Below, piece after piece: positions 46,115-56,001 of a stretch of 64,000 nt of DNA. The position numbers and the translations under genes were made by a program. The notes beneath the pieces were generated by a model. It ran no database searches and was not told where the DNA came from. It saw nothing but the letters and a program-made list of their open reading frames with translations. The stretch's first letter is position 1. The number at the start of each line of letters is the position of its first letter. Location of the stretch: NCBI GenBank assembly GCA_949126835.1, contig OX421507.1:29449366-29513365 (forward strand), given 5' to 3'. Origin of the DNA: Anisus vortex. Its lineage: Eukaryota > Mollusca > Gastropoda > Planorbidae.

Positions 46115-47030
46115 TAGGGGTCGGCAAACTATGGCACGCAAGCCAGACTCAACACGCATAGTGATTTACAATGGCACGCATAAGAACCACAAAAGAAGCG
46201 ATTCAAGTCTCTTTACACGAAATTGAGTGCTACAGCACGATGACCTATAGGCTATTGGCACGGTGAATGAATTAGAAATTGAGTGCAGCACGATGACCTA
46301 TAGGCTATTGGCACGGTGAATGAATTAGAAATTGAGTGCTACAGCACGATGACCTATAGGCTATTGGCACGATGAATGAATTAGAAATTGAGTGCTACAG
46401 CACGATGACCTATAGGCTATTGGCACGGTGAATGAATTAAAAATTGAGTGCAGCACGATGACCTATAGTCTATTGGCACGTTGAATGAATTAGAAATTGA
46501 GTGCTACAGCACGATGACCTATAGGCTATTGGCACGATGAATGAATTAGAAATTGAGTGCTACAGCACGATGACCTATAGGCTATTGGCACGGTGAATGA
46601 ATTAGAAATTGAGTGCTACAGCACGATGACCTATAGGCTATTGGCACGGTGAATGAATTAGAAATTGAGTGCAGCACGATGACCTATAGGCTATTGGCAC
46701 GGTGAATGAATTAGAAATTGAGTGCAGCACGATGACCTATAGGCTATTGGCACGGTCAATGAATTAGAAATTAAGTGCAGCACGATGACCTATATGCTAT
46801 TGGCACGGTGAATGAATTAGAAATTGAGTGCTACAGCACGATGACCTATAGGCTATTGGCACGATGAATGAATTAGAAATTGAGTGCAGCACGATGACCT
46901 ATAGGCTATTGGCACGGTGAATGAATTAGAAATTGAGTGCTACAGCACGATGACCTATAGGCTATTGGCACGGTGAATGAATTAGAAATTCTTTGTTGGA
47001 ACACTACCATCAAAAGATTACCGATACCTA
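46115..47030. mobile_element. hAT-type element with an internal minisatellite
   Basis: Left end TAGGGGTCGGCAAAC and right end GATTACCGATACCTA are imperfect inverted termini. An exact 8-bp duplication, ATCTAATG, flanks it at 46107-46114 and 47031-47038. Most of its length is the tandem array 46222-46990. Confidence 0.5.
46222..46990. repeat. 53/56-bp tandem array inside a hAT-type element, ~14 copies
   Basis: The unit is 56 bp (ATTGAGTGCTACAGCACGAT, GACCTATAGGCTATTGGCAC, GGTGAATGAATTAGAA) with a 53-bp form lacking three bases. The GGCACGGTGAATGAATTAGAA part is the normal right-arm sequence of this element family (compare 32793 and 10155), so the array grew from the element's own DNA. Confidence 0.5.
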
Positions 47031-47123
47031 ATCTAATGTATGTCTAGAAACAATGACGTCTTTCAGGGGAATCAATGATCTAATGTATGTCTAGAAACAA
47101 TGACGTCTTTCATGGGAATCAAA
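47031..47123. repeat. 47-bp tandem duplication next to the element
   Basis: ATCTAATGTATGTCTAGAAA...ATCAATG occurs at 47031-47077 and again from 47078 with small changes. The first copy starts with the target-site duplication of the preceding element. Confidence 0.5.
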
Positions 47124-47459
47124 GGTAAGGTGATGTTCTACAATTCCACCAAATATTTTTTTTTTTTTTTTTTTTTTAAAAACCAAATAACTTTGTTAAG
47201 AACTGACTGCATGATTTGTGAACTTTGTCCTTGTCTAATGGAGTCTCCACAGCAAAATAAAGAAGAATATTATTCTATTAATTTTTGAACAATAAGACTA
47301 TAGTCAATATAGCTTTCACCTTGCTCACCACTTTCCCCACAGACACTCTTTAACCCTCTTACTCCCAATCCAAGCCCTCCAAAAATAAATCGAAATTGAC
47401 ATAGACAATACAAACAGTTAAATAAAACAAACTAACACAATTGGAAGGTGGCAGATATA
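47124..47459. other. AT-rich sequence without recognised feature
   Basis: Contains a T run near 47157-47177. Confidence 0.5.
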
Positions 47460-47640
47460 CAAGTAATTACACTCAACATTAGAAGCATTACAAGAAATCA
47501 ATATAAATACACTCAACTCGCACACGGACGAGCAATAATATTCTTTAAAAAAAAGCGTCTGTAATAGATAATATAAGACTAAGACAGCGAGTCAGTCAGC
47601 TAACAGCCTACTAAGGGATGTCAGTGCAAACACGGACTCA
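47460..47640 (+). mobile_element. LINE 3' end fragment
   Basis: Carries the family tail (ACTCGCACACGGACGAGCAA, then TTCTTT...AAAAGCGTCTGTAATAG) and the CAGCCTACTAAGGGAT segment also present near 53310. Confidence 0.5.
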
Positions 47641-48170
47641 CTCAAAATTATTAGCAAGTCTAACTGTAAGAATTGCAAAAAAAAAATGATTACAAGATTA
47701 ACCAACAATAAACTAGTATTATAATTTAAAATACTTGGGCAATCGCAATTTCTCCCTGCAAAAAAATATAAAAATAAACCTTTTCTCAGACTATGGGCAT
47801 TGGCAAAGCTCTGTGAAACATTAGGTCTACATTCATGTAATTCTACTAGTATAAGGTGGTCTTTTAATACGCTTAAACAAAGATTCTACAAATAAAAAAG
47901 CGGGAAGAACTAAGGTTATTGTATAGAAATATAGCAATAAAATATAGAAAACTAATAGCATGGCACTAGGAACAAACTTTACATTATTTTTTTTAAATAC
48001 CTCATGTATTTTTTTTAGCGTCATTTAGATGTACAGACCAATGTATGTCAAAATAGAATTAAAGTTTGTAACATCCACCCAGTCTTATTTTCTTTAATTT
48101 GAATTCTTAGAGCCCTAATTGACAAGTCTTAACGTGTATGCATGCATAAAAGGTCGACAAATAAAAAACA
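47641..48170. other. Repeat-derived AT-rich sequence
   Basis: 47690-47850 resembles 54765-54880 (AGATTAACCAACAATAAACT and CTTTTCTCAGACTATGGGCATTG here; ATCAACCAACCATGAACT and TTTTCTCGGACTGTGAGCATTG there). Neither copy has a convincing gene. Confidence 0.5.
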
Positions 48171-48203
48171 TTTCCGGTCGAATTCAATCATTTGTTTCGA
48201 AAT

Positions 48204-48275
48204 ATGTCTGTGTGCTACTTTACTGGTTGTACTCAAATTTGTTGGGGATTAAAATGTCTTTCATTTCCAAAAGAT
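48204..48275 (+). pseudogene. THAP-like zinc-finger N-terminal fragment 1
   Basis: From ATG the frame gives MSVCYFTGCTQICWGLKCLS and then FPKD before losing similarity. THAP domains begin with M-x-x-x-C-x-x-x-G-C and reach F-P-x-D after a variable loop. Only the first two of the four zinc ligands could be present. Upstream sequence ACATTTCCGGTC is shared with the copy at 50920. Confidence 0.5.
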
Positions 48276-48710
48276 GTTTACAAAACAAAACAATGTATTG
48301 TAAAAGTCAGATGTGAAAAATCACCTTTTTAAAATATCAAACTTATTGCTAAATGCAAAGGAATTTTTGTTATTCGTTTTTATGAATTTACGCATTTTGT
48401 TTTTCAATAACCAAGAAAACGCAACTCTTGACTCATTTATTTTGTAAACAAATAAATATTTAACTTCACGCGACTAACACTTGAGTATTAGTTATCCCTA
48501 CTCACTTTTGATGTTAAAAACGGATTCCTCATAACTAATATTGTATCCTTTGTATAATTCTAAAAGACTAGAACTGGCCGTCGAGGTTGAAATCAATTGT
48601 CAAACACCAGCAAAAGCCTGCTTTTTTTGTTTATTAGTTTAAAAATAGAACAGGAAGTTCACGAACATATGGGTTCAAAAGTTCACGCCTCATTAAGACT
48701 TGTCAATTAT
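48276..48710. other. AT-rich sequence without recognised feature
   Basis: No gene or element recognised between the THAP-like fragment and the 40-bp array. Confidence 0.5.
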
Positions 48711-49886
48711 AAGGCTGTTCAAAAATTAAATGTCTTAAAGCCCTAATTATAAGGCTGTTCAAAAATTAAATGTCTTAGAGCCCTAATGATAAGGCTGTTC
48801 AAAAATTAAATGTCTTAGAGCCCTAATTATAAGACTGTTCAAAAATTAAATGTCTTAGAGCCCTAATTATAAGGCTGTTCAAAAATTAAATGTCTTAGAG
48901 CCTTCATTGTGAGGCCGTTCAAAAATTAAATGTCTTAGAGCCCTAATTATAAGGCTGTTCAAAAATTAAATGTCTTAGAGCCCTAATTATAAGGCTGTTC
49001 AAAAATTAAATGTCTTAGAGCCCTAAATATAAGGCTGTTCAAAAATTAAATGTCTTAGAGCCCTAATTATAAGGCTGTTCAAAAATTAAATGTCTTAGAG
49101 CCCTAATTATAAGGCTGTTCAAAAATTAAATGTCTTAGAGCCCTAATTATAAGGCTGTTCAAAAATTAAATGTCTTAGAGCCATAATTATAAGGCTGTTC
49201 AAAAATTAAATGTCTTAGAGCCCTAATTATAAGGCTGTTCAAAAATTAAATGTCTTAGAGCCCTAATCATAAGGCTGTTCAAAATTTAAATGTCTTACAG
49301 CCCTAATCATAAGGCTGTTCAAAAATTAAATGTCTTAGAGCCCTAATTATAAGGCTGTTCAAAAATTAAATGTCTTAGACCCCTAATTATAAGGCTGTTC
49401 AAAAATTAAATGTCTTAGAGCCCTAATTATAAGGCTGTTCAAAAATTAAATGTCTTAGAGCCCTAATTATAAGACTGTTCAAAAAGTAAATGTCTTAGAG
49501 CCCTACTTATAAGGCTGTTCAAAAATTAAATGTCTTAGAGCCCTAATTATAAGGCTGTTCAAAAATTAAATGTCTTAGAGCCCTAATTATAAGGCTGTTC
49601 AAAAATTAAATGTCTTAAAGCCCTAATTATAAGGCTGTTCAAAAATTAAATGTCTTAGAGCCTTCATTGTGAGGCCGTTCAAAAATTAAATGTCTTAGAG
49701 ACCTAATTATAAGGCTGTTCAAAAATTAAATGTCTTAGACCCCTAAGTATAAGGCTGTTCAAAAATTAAATGTCTTAGAGCTCTAATTATAAGGCTGTTC
49801 AAAAAGTAAATGTCTTAGAGCCCTAATTATAAGGCTGTTCAAAAATTAAATGTCTTAGAGCCCTAATTATAAGGCTGTTCAAAAAT
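48711..49886. repeat. 40-bp tandem array, ~29 copies
   Basis: The unit is AAGGCTGTTCAAAAATTAAA plus TGTCTTAGAGCCCTAATTAT. A rare variant (CCTTCATTGTGAGGCCGTTC) occurs at 48901 and 49661, 760 bp or 19 units apart, which points to a block duplication. It ends at the LINE fragment at 49890. Confidence 0.5.
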
Positions 49887-50190
49887 ATTTGTATCCAATA
49901 GTCAGAAAAAAAAGGTTTTTAAGTACTATTTATTCCCGATTGGCACCTGGCATATAATGGGTTATCTGGACAGGCCAGGAAACTTGTAACTTAACATCAT
50001 TTAAAACACTTTGCTAATCGAATTGCAAGAATAGACTCAATCCAAGTATAAGCGTATGAAGCAATCATCTTCAGTAGAAGGAGCGTATGTAACTTATAAA
50101 TATCTCTTGTATGCAAACACCGAGTTAGTGTATTCATGATTGTGTTGAAAATTGCTTTTTGACAATGCCATTAAAAGCAAGGCAATAAAA
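49887..50190 (+). mobile_element. LINE 3' fragment, copy A of a local pair
   Basis: Contains TATTCCCGATTGGCACCTGG, AACATCATTTAAAACACTTT and the tail with CATCTTCAGTAGAAGGAGCG. It is nearly identical to 51052-51345. Confidence 0.5.
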
Positions 50191-50900
50191 ACATAAATGT
50201 ACGATTGATAAATTATTATTATTATATTTATTAATAATTTTTTACACACCTTTTAAGCTACTACCTGGTTTTCATTGGTACCCATTTTCTTCATTTAATT
50301 GTAACATTTTATTACTTACATAGACCATTTTTGAACGCCCTTATAATTATGGGCTTTAAGAATTGGGCTCATGGAATTATCTTTTAAGAAATTTTATAGA
50401 ATGTCAAACCACGACTTCACTGAGGTGTAAAAAAATAATTTTGAAAAACAACTAGTTATTACACAGACGAAAACCTTATATTTTAATAAATTTTTGTTAA
50501 TTTTTTTTTACTAACATGATTACATTTCTCGCGCCATCTGTATGGAACAGCTGTACTCAGACAAGAGAAAAACAAATAGAAACACTAGAGAACAGAAGTA
50601 CAAAGAGAAGTTATAATATGAAAGTCATTCTTTAATATTATCGCAATATTTGATCATCCTCAATATAAAGGCTTTAATTATGGAAATACAAAATGTCTAT
50701 AAACGCCCTCCACTAACGCAAATTTGTTTACCGCCTCCCCCCCCCTTTCCTCCCCCCTGCAAGAATAACGCCGTTAAGAGTCAGATTAAATGTAACATGA
50801 AATTTTCACACATATCTGTGTGTACGTTTGTATTGACAAATCTCAAGATGCATTGTGAATATGAAAATTGAAAGTGTACCAACATTTCCGGTCCTATTCG
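50191..50900. other. AT-rich sequence without recognised feature
   Basis: Includes a C-rich tract near 50732-50757. No gene recognised. Confidence 0.5.
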
Positions 50901-50920
50901 TTCATTTACTGACAAACCAT

Positions 50921-51003
50921 GTATGTGTACTGCGTTATTGGTTGTTCGGCAAGTAAGAAAAGATGTAAGGGGATACATTTTATTTCATTTCCATTTGCTA
51001 CAT
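50921..51003 (+). pseudogene. THAP-like zinc-finger N-terminal fragment 2
   Basis: From ATG the frame gives MYVYCVIGCSASKKRCKGIH and then FISFPF. The Cys-x3-Cys pair followed by a loop and F-x-S-F-P is the start of a THAP domain. Similarity stops where LINE sequence begins. It is a better match than the copy at 48204. Confidence 0.5.
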
Positions 51004-51019
51004 AACAACAATATATTAC

Positions 51020-51345
51020 AATGCTCAGATGAACATGACTATAATAACACTTTCGTATCCAATAGGCAGAAAAAAAAAAGTATATCAGTACTATTTATTC
51101 CCGATTGGCACCTGGCATATAATGGGTTATCTGGACAGGCCAGGACAACTTGTAACTTAACATCATTTAAAACACTTTGCTAATCGAATTGCAAGAATAG
51201 ACTCAATCCAAGTATAAGCGTATGAAGCAATCATCTTCAGTAGAAGGAGCGTATGTAACTTATAAATATCTCTTGTATGCAAACATCGAGTTAGTGTATT
51301 CATGATTGTGTTGAAAATTGCTTTTTGACAATGCCATTAAAAGCT
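51020..51345 (+). mobile_element. LINE 3' fragment, copy B of a local pair
   Basis: Nearly identical to 49887-50190 from GTATCCAATAG onward. It also keeps about 35 bp more on the 5' side (CAATGCTCAGATGAACATGA). Confidence 0.5.
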
Positions 51346-51783
51346 GTTCACTTTATTTCAGATCAAATTTTTCATACTTAAACTACATAGTTCATTTACA
51401 TATAGTCATCCCCCTTTCATATTACGTTAAATAAGTCTAAATATAGCAACATTTCGAGGTGGTATGTTTGTCGATCATCACAATAACTCACTAGACATGT
51501 TGGTCAACAGTGGCATAGTCGATTTCTATATTAATCGACTTATCAAGTTAAACATAATTGTAAAATGAATTTAAAACATTAAAATCTAATTAATAATAAC
51601 AGACACACAAATACTTTTTATATATTACATGAAATGAACTACATATCTCTAGCTAATGGTTTATATAATAGTTACCAAAAAAATATAGGTATTATACATG
51701 CCCTCCTTTTTTATATCTATAATTAGATAACTTGAGAGTCTTTGCGAAATCTAATCAAGGGAGGTAATAATTCCCTTTTTAGG
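51346..51783. other. AT-rich sequence without recognised feature
   Basis: No gene or element recognised. Confidence 0.5.
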
Positions 51784-51791
51784 TTATAGAG

Positions 51792-52129
51792 CAAGGGTTT
51801 GGGAACCCATGGCTCGCGAGCCAAATCTGGCTCTTTTCATAGGTGCATCTGGCTCGCAGACAAATCTTCGATTATTAAAAAAAATTTTTAGACTTTTTTT
51901 ATCTACATATTAATTGCATATCAATAATTTATTCTAAAAATTGGGTTAAAGTGTACTGCAGCTCAGCATCAGAAGAATTAAGAGACACACTTATTGTACT
52001 TTTAGTGTTGAAATTACACAAAATGCACACACTTACTTGAATTTTTAGTTTTAAACATAATATATGGCTCTCACAAAATTACTTTTCAAAATATGTGGTA
52101 TACACGTTTCTCTCAAACGACCGTTATAG
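51792..52129. mobile_element. hAT-type element of a second family, right end degraded
   Basis: The left end CAAGGGTTTGGGAACCCATG is followed by GGCTCGCGAGCCAAATCTGG, the typical start of a widespread hAT-type miniature family. TATATGGCTCTCACAAAATT near 52061 matches its right arm. The right terminus is damaged. TTATAGAG before the left end and TTATAGCC at 52130 may be the target duplication (6 of 8). Confidence 0.5.
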
Positions 52130-52450
52130 CCTTCTCAATATACGTCCGAAGATGTGGAATCTACATCCTATTCAACTCAGACAAACAAGCTCTGCTGTTA
52201 CGTTCAAAAAGAACTTAAAAACGCATTATGTGAATATTTACCTTAGATAACATGATTTAGACCCCTACTGTCTTACTTATATGTTAGGTCGGTTAATGTT
52301 TCATTTATTTGATTTGTCCTAGTTTTGTTAAGTTTTTAATTATCAATTAGCTTTATATTTCTTAGCCTAGAGATTATATCCGTATTCTTAGTTGTATGTT
52401 AAATGCGCTCTGAGCTTACATTATGTTTGTTGTCATTATTATTAATAGAT
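52130..52450 (+). mobile_element. LINE 3' fragment (CR1/L2-like)
   Basis: A frame near 52155 gives WNLHPIQLRQTSSAVTFKKN and then LKTHYVN before a stop. This is the W-N-x-L-P-x-x-L-R...F-K-x-x-L-K-T-H end of CR1/L2-type LINEs. The rest looks like its 3' untranslated region. Confidence 0.5.
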
Positions 52451-52484
52451 TATTTATGTTATTTCATAAGGTTAAATACTTGGT

Positions 52485-53345
52485 AATTGCAAGGTTCATA
52501 ACTAGTAAATTTTCACAACTAACAAAAGGAAATAATTAAATCACTAAACCTAGAAACACTGGAGTGGAGAAATAAAGTAGTAATAATACAAAAGACATTA
52601 AATTCTAACTTAGAAATGCACTTAAATAATGATATGTGACAATGCTCTAATAAACATAAGGCCAAAAAAATGCTTATCCCATATGCTAGAACAAATGCTT
52701 ATAATACTTCTTCTTCCCGAGTAGCATCCGGCAATGTAATGTGCTTTCTGAATGAACCGAGAAAACCAGTAACAATATCATTTAAAACACTGATCCTTGT
52801 GAGAGCTATCATATCCTACCAAATGTGTCCCCAATTGGTGGATAGAAAAAAAAGGTTCAGATATAAGAATTAGTCGTGAATACTGAATAAGCGGCCGCGG
52901 ACCAACTGGTTTGGAAGATGTGTTAAAGAATTCCAGGGCAAGGATACTTCTTTTAAAAAATGCCTTTCCAACTCTAAACCCGGACAGATGAAGCCGTTAG
53001 CTAAGGCTAGTAGACATCTAAGAGAGAACACTCCGAAAATAAATCAACTGCTTCCTTGCAGATGTTCTTGACTGATCAAGGCTTCGGAAGCATATACAGA
53101 AAACAGCAGGCTGAAGCCAGAGGCAGTGGGTCTTAATGGCGCATAACATATTGACATGCGATTCTCAATGAATTGAGAACGAAAAGAGAAAGAAAACACT
53201 TATTTAAAAATAAGACTTGATTCAAATTACGGACGAGAGTAGTACGCAAAAATTTTCCTTATAGATAGAGCGTCTATAATAATGAGAGCGCGTCAGTTTT
53301 GAGTGTCAGCAGCCTACTAAGGGATCTTAGGGCAAGCCCTTGTTG
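52485..53345 (+). mobile_element. LINE C-terminal fragment with an internal insertion
   Basis: Begins with TTGCAAGGTTCATAACTAGT and the AAATCACTAAACCTAGAAAC segment of the family. It then encodes PYARTNAYNTSSSRVASGNV and SFKTL. About 52870-53190 is unrelated. The 3' tail (AGATAGAGCGTCTATAATAA and CAGCCTACTAAGGGAT) resumes after it. Confidence 0.5.
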
Positions 53346-53412
53346 ACTCAATAGTTTAGCCTTTGTTTGGTTGTGAGATAAATTCCCTAGAAATGATAAA
53401 TTGTTTAAAGAT

Positions 53413-54512
53413 GAATGTTTGAAACAAGTTAAAATGAAGAATGGTTGAAACAAGTTAAAATGAAGAATGTTTGAAACAAGTTATAATGAAGAATGTTTAA
53501 AACAAGTTATAATGAAGTATTTTTTAAACAAGTTATAATGAAGAATGTTTGAAACAAGTTATAATGAAGAATGTTTGAAACAAGTTAAAATGAAGAATGT
53601 TTGAAACAAGTTATAATGAAGAATGTTTTAAACAAGTTAAAATGAAGAATGTTTGAAACAAGTTAAACTGAAGAATGTTTGAAACAAGTTATAATGAAGA
53701 ATGTTTGAAACAAGTTATAATTAAGAATGTTTGAAACAAGTTATAATGAAGCATGTTTGAAACAAGTTATAATGAAGAATGTTTGAAACAAGTTATAATG
53801 AAGCATGTTTGAAACAAGTTATAATGAAGAATGTTTGAAATAAGTTATAATTAAGAATGTTTGAAACAAGTTATAATGAAGAATGTTTGAAACAAGTTAT
53901 AATGAAGCATGTTTGAAACAAGTTATAATGAAGAATGTTTGAAACAAGTTATAATTAAGAATGTTTGAAACAAGTTATAATGAAGAATGTTTGAAACAAG
54001 TTATAATGAAGCATGTTTGAAACAAGTTATAATGAAGAATGTTTGAAACAAGTTATAATGAAAAATGTTTGAAACAAGTTAGAATGAAGAATGTTTGAAA
54101 CAAGTTATAATGAAGACTGTTTGAGACAAGTTATAATGAAGAATGTTTAAAACAAGTTATAATGAAGTATTTTTTAAACAAGTTATAATGAAGAATGTTT
54201 GAAACAAGTTATAATGAAGAATGTTTGAAACAAGTTAAAATGAAGAATGTTTGAAACAAGTTATAATGAAGAATGTTTGAAACAAGTTAAAATGAAGAAT
54301 GTTTGAAACAAGTTAAACTGAAGAATGTTTGAAACAAGTTAAAATGAAGAATGTTTGAAACAAGTTATAATGAAGAATGTTTGAAACAAGTTAAAATGAA
54401 GAATGTTTGAAACAAGTTATAATGAAGAATGTTTGAAACAAATTATAATGAAGAATGTTTGAAACAAGTTAAAATGAAGAATAATTGAAACAAGTTATAA
54501 TGAAGAATGTTT
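53413..54512. repeat. 26-bp tandem array, ~42 copies
   Basis: The unit is AATGTTTGAAACAAGTTATA plus ATGAAG. Alternating TTATAA/TTAAAA and GAAGAAT/GAAGCAT forms mark internal blocks. The TATTTTTTAAACAAG variant at about 53519 recurs at about 54167. Confidence 0.5.
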
Positions 54513-55004
54513 TCAAATAATTAAAGTTTTCTTTCACTTTTAGAGTCTCGATTCTTAACCATTTTTTGTTATTTCCGTAAGAATTCGATATATTTTTAAA
54601 TCAATTATATTAGCTTCGGAAAACGTTATTTTTATAAGTTTCTTGTACGCATTACAATTTGTGGAAGTCTAGTTGGTCGAGTCTTCGTCATTCAGTCGAT
54701 TTGAATCTTAGCACATCGGCATTACCACGTGGACAATTTGTTACAATTTCAAGAGAAATGAGTGTAAGATCAACCAACCATGAACTAATATTGAATATAA
54801 TGGGGGCATCGGGAATTTTCGCTTCAAAAAGAAACATTTTCTCGGACTGTGAGCATTGATAAAGATTTTTTTTATTGTACATTCATATAATTATCTATTT
54901 ATTTATAACGTTCTCTTCAGACCAATTTTTAAGCTATGTGTGGAAATTTAATTTTACATGGTGAGTAAACGTATTTTATATGTGGGTGTTTAGCTGAAAA
55001 GTTT
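54513..55004. other. Repeat-derived AT-rich sequence
   Basis: 54765-54880 resembles 47690-47850. Otherwise nothing recognised. Confidence 0.5.
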
Positions 55005-55335
55005 CTATGTATTTGTTCTTGCATGAGGAAAAAGGTGTGTTTTTTTCCATATGTTTATTTGAGCATAGTAACATGTTGTTATTGTTTTGTATTTCTAATT
55101 ATAGTTTAATGCCTTATGTATTATTACTACTTTGCTCTTTGCCTTTCTGTCCTCTAGTGATTATATGTTTGGTGATTTACTCTAGTCAGTTGTAAATATT
55201 TTCTAGTAATGAAGTTGATGTACAATACAGATGATGCATATCCTATTATAGAACTAACTAATTTATGATAGAATAATGCGATGTATATTCTAGTATAGAA
55301 CTAAATAATTTAAGATAGAATAATGTGAGAAACTT
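55005..55335 (-). mobile_element. LINE C-terminal fragment
   Basis: Minus-strand relative of the copies at 5630, 32340 and 43056 (shared TGTATTTGTTCTTGCAT, TTTAATGCCTTATGTATTAT and GATGATGCATATCC). Broken by stops. Confidence 0.5.
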
Positions 55336-55346
55336 ATGATCACTAG

Positions 55347-56001
55347 GTCAGGGGGTCGGCAACATTTTGATAATGCTGGGCCAAGGTAGAAGTGTAATAT
55401 ATTTTGCGTGCCAACAGCTTAATAGTCAACCCTCATATGAAATACTCTAATTGTCTTTTTCGGATTCTTGCGCAAGTCATTGAAAACCGGTAAAATGGTG
55501 TGTCAGTTGGAACACGTAATATTGGCATAAAACATTAAAAAGTTTTATTATTATCTCCCTTGATTAGATTTTGAAGTTACTTAGATTTAGACATCAAAAT
55601 TTAGATTTTACTAGCTGAAAATGTATAAAGGCTTTATTTATTTTTTTAAATACTATGCCTTTAGCTATGCCTCTTTAGTTCCTGTTATCTAATATATGCA
55701 TATCAGCATGTCTGTTGAAAAGAATCTAAATCACAAAAAGAACTATTATACAATTTTGCAAAAAAAAAAAAAAATTATTAAATTTTTGTTCAAACGTGGT
55801 TGAATACGCATGTATAATATTTTAAAACATCCCCATGCCAACGCTGTATAAATTTAGGGTTGTTTAAACATAATTGACAATGCTAGATTATACAAATTTT
55901 GTTAGTTGCAAAATGCTCACAGTACGCCAGTTTTAACTTTCTCTATGATTGTAATTCTCCCTCTAACTAGAGTTTAATATCAGGTTTGCTCACCTTGATG
56001 T
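55347..56001. other. Possible hAT-type left end and AT-rich flank
   Basis: CAGGGGGTCGGCAAC near 55346 is a typical hAT-type left terminus, but no matching right end is found before the following array. The remainder is AT-rich without recognised features. Confidence 0.5.
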
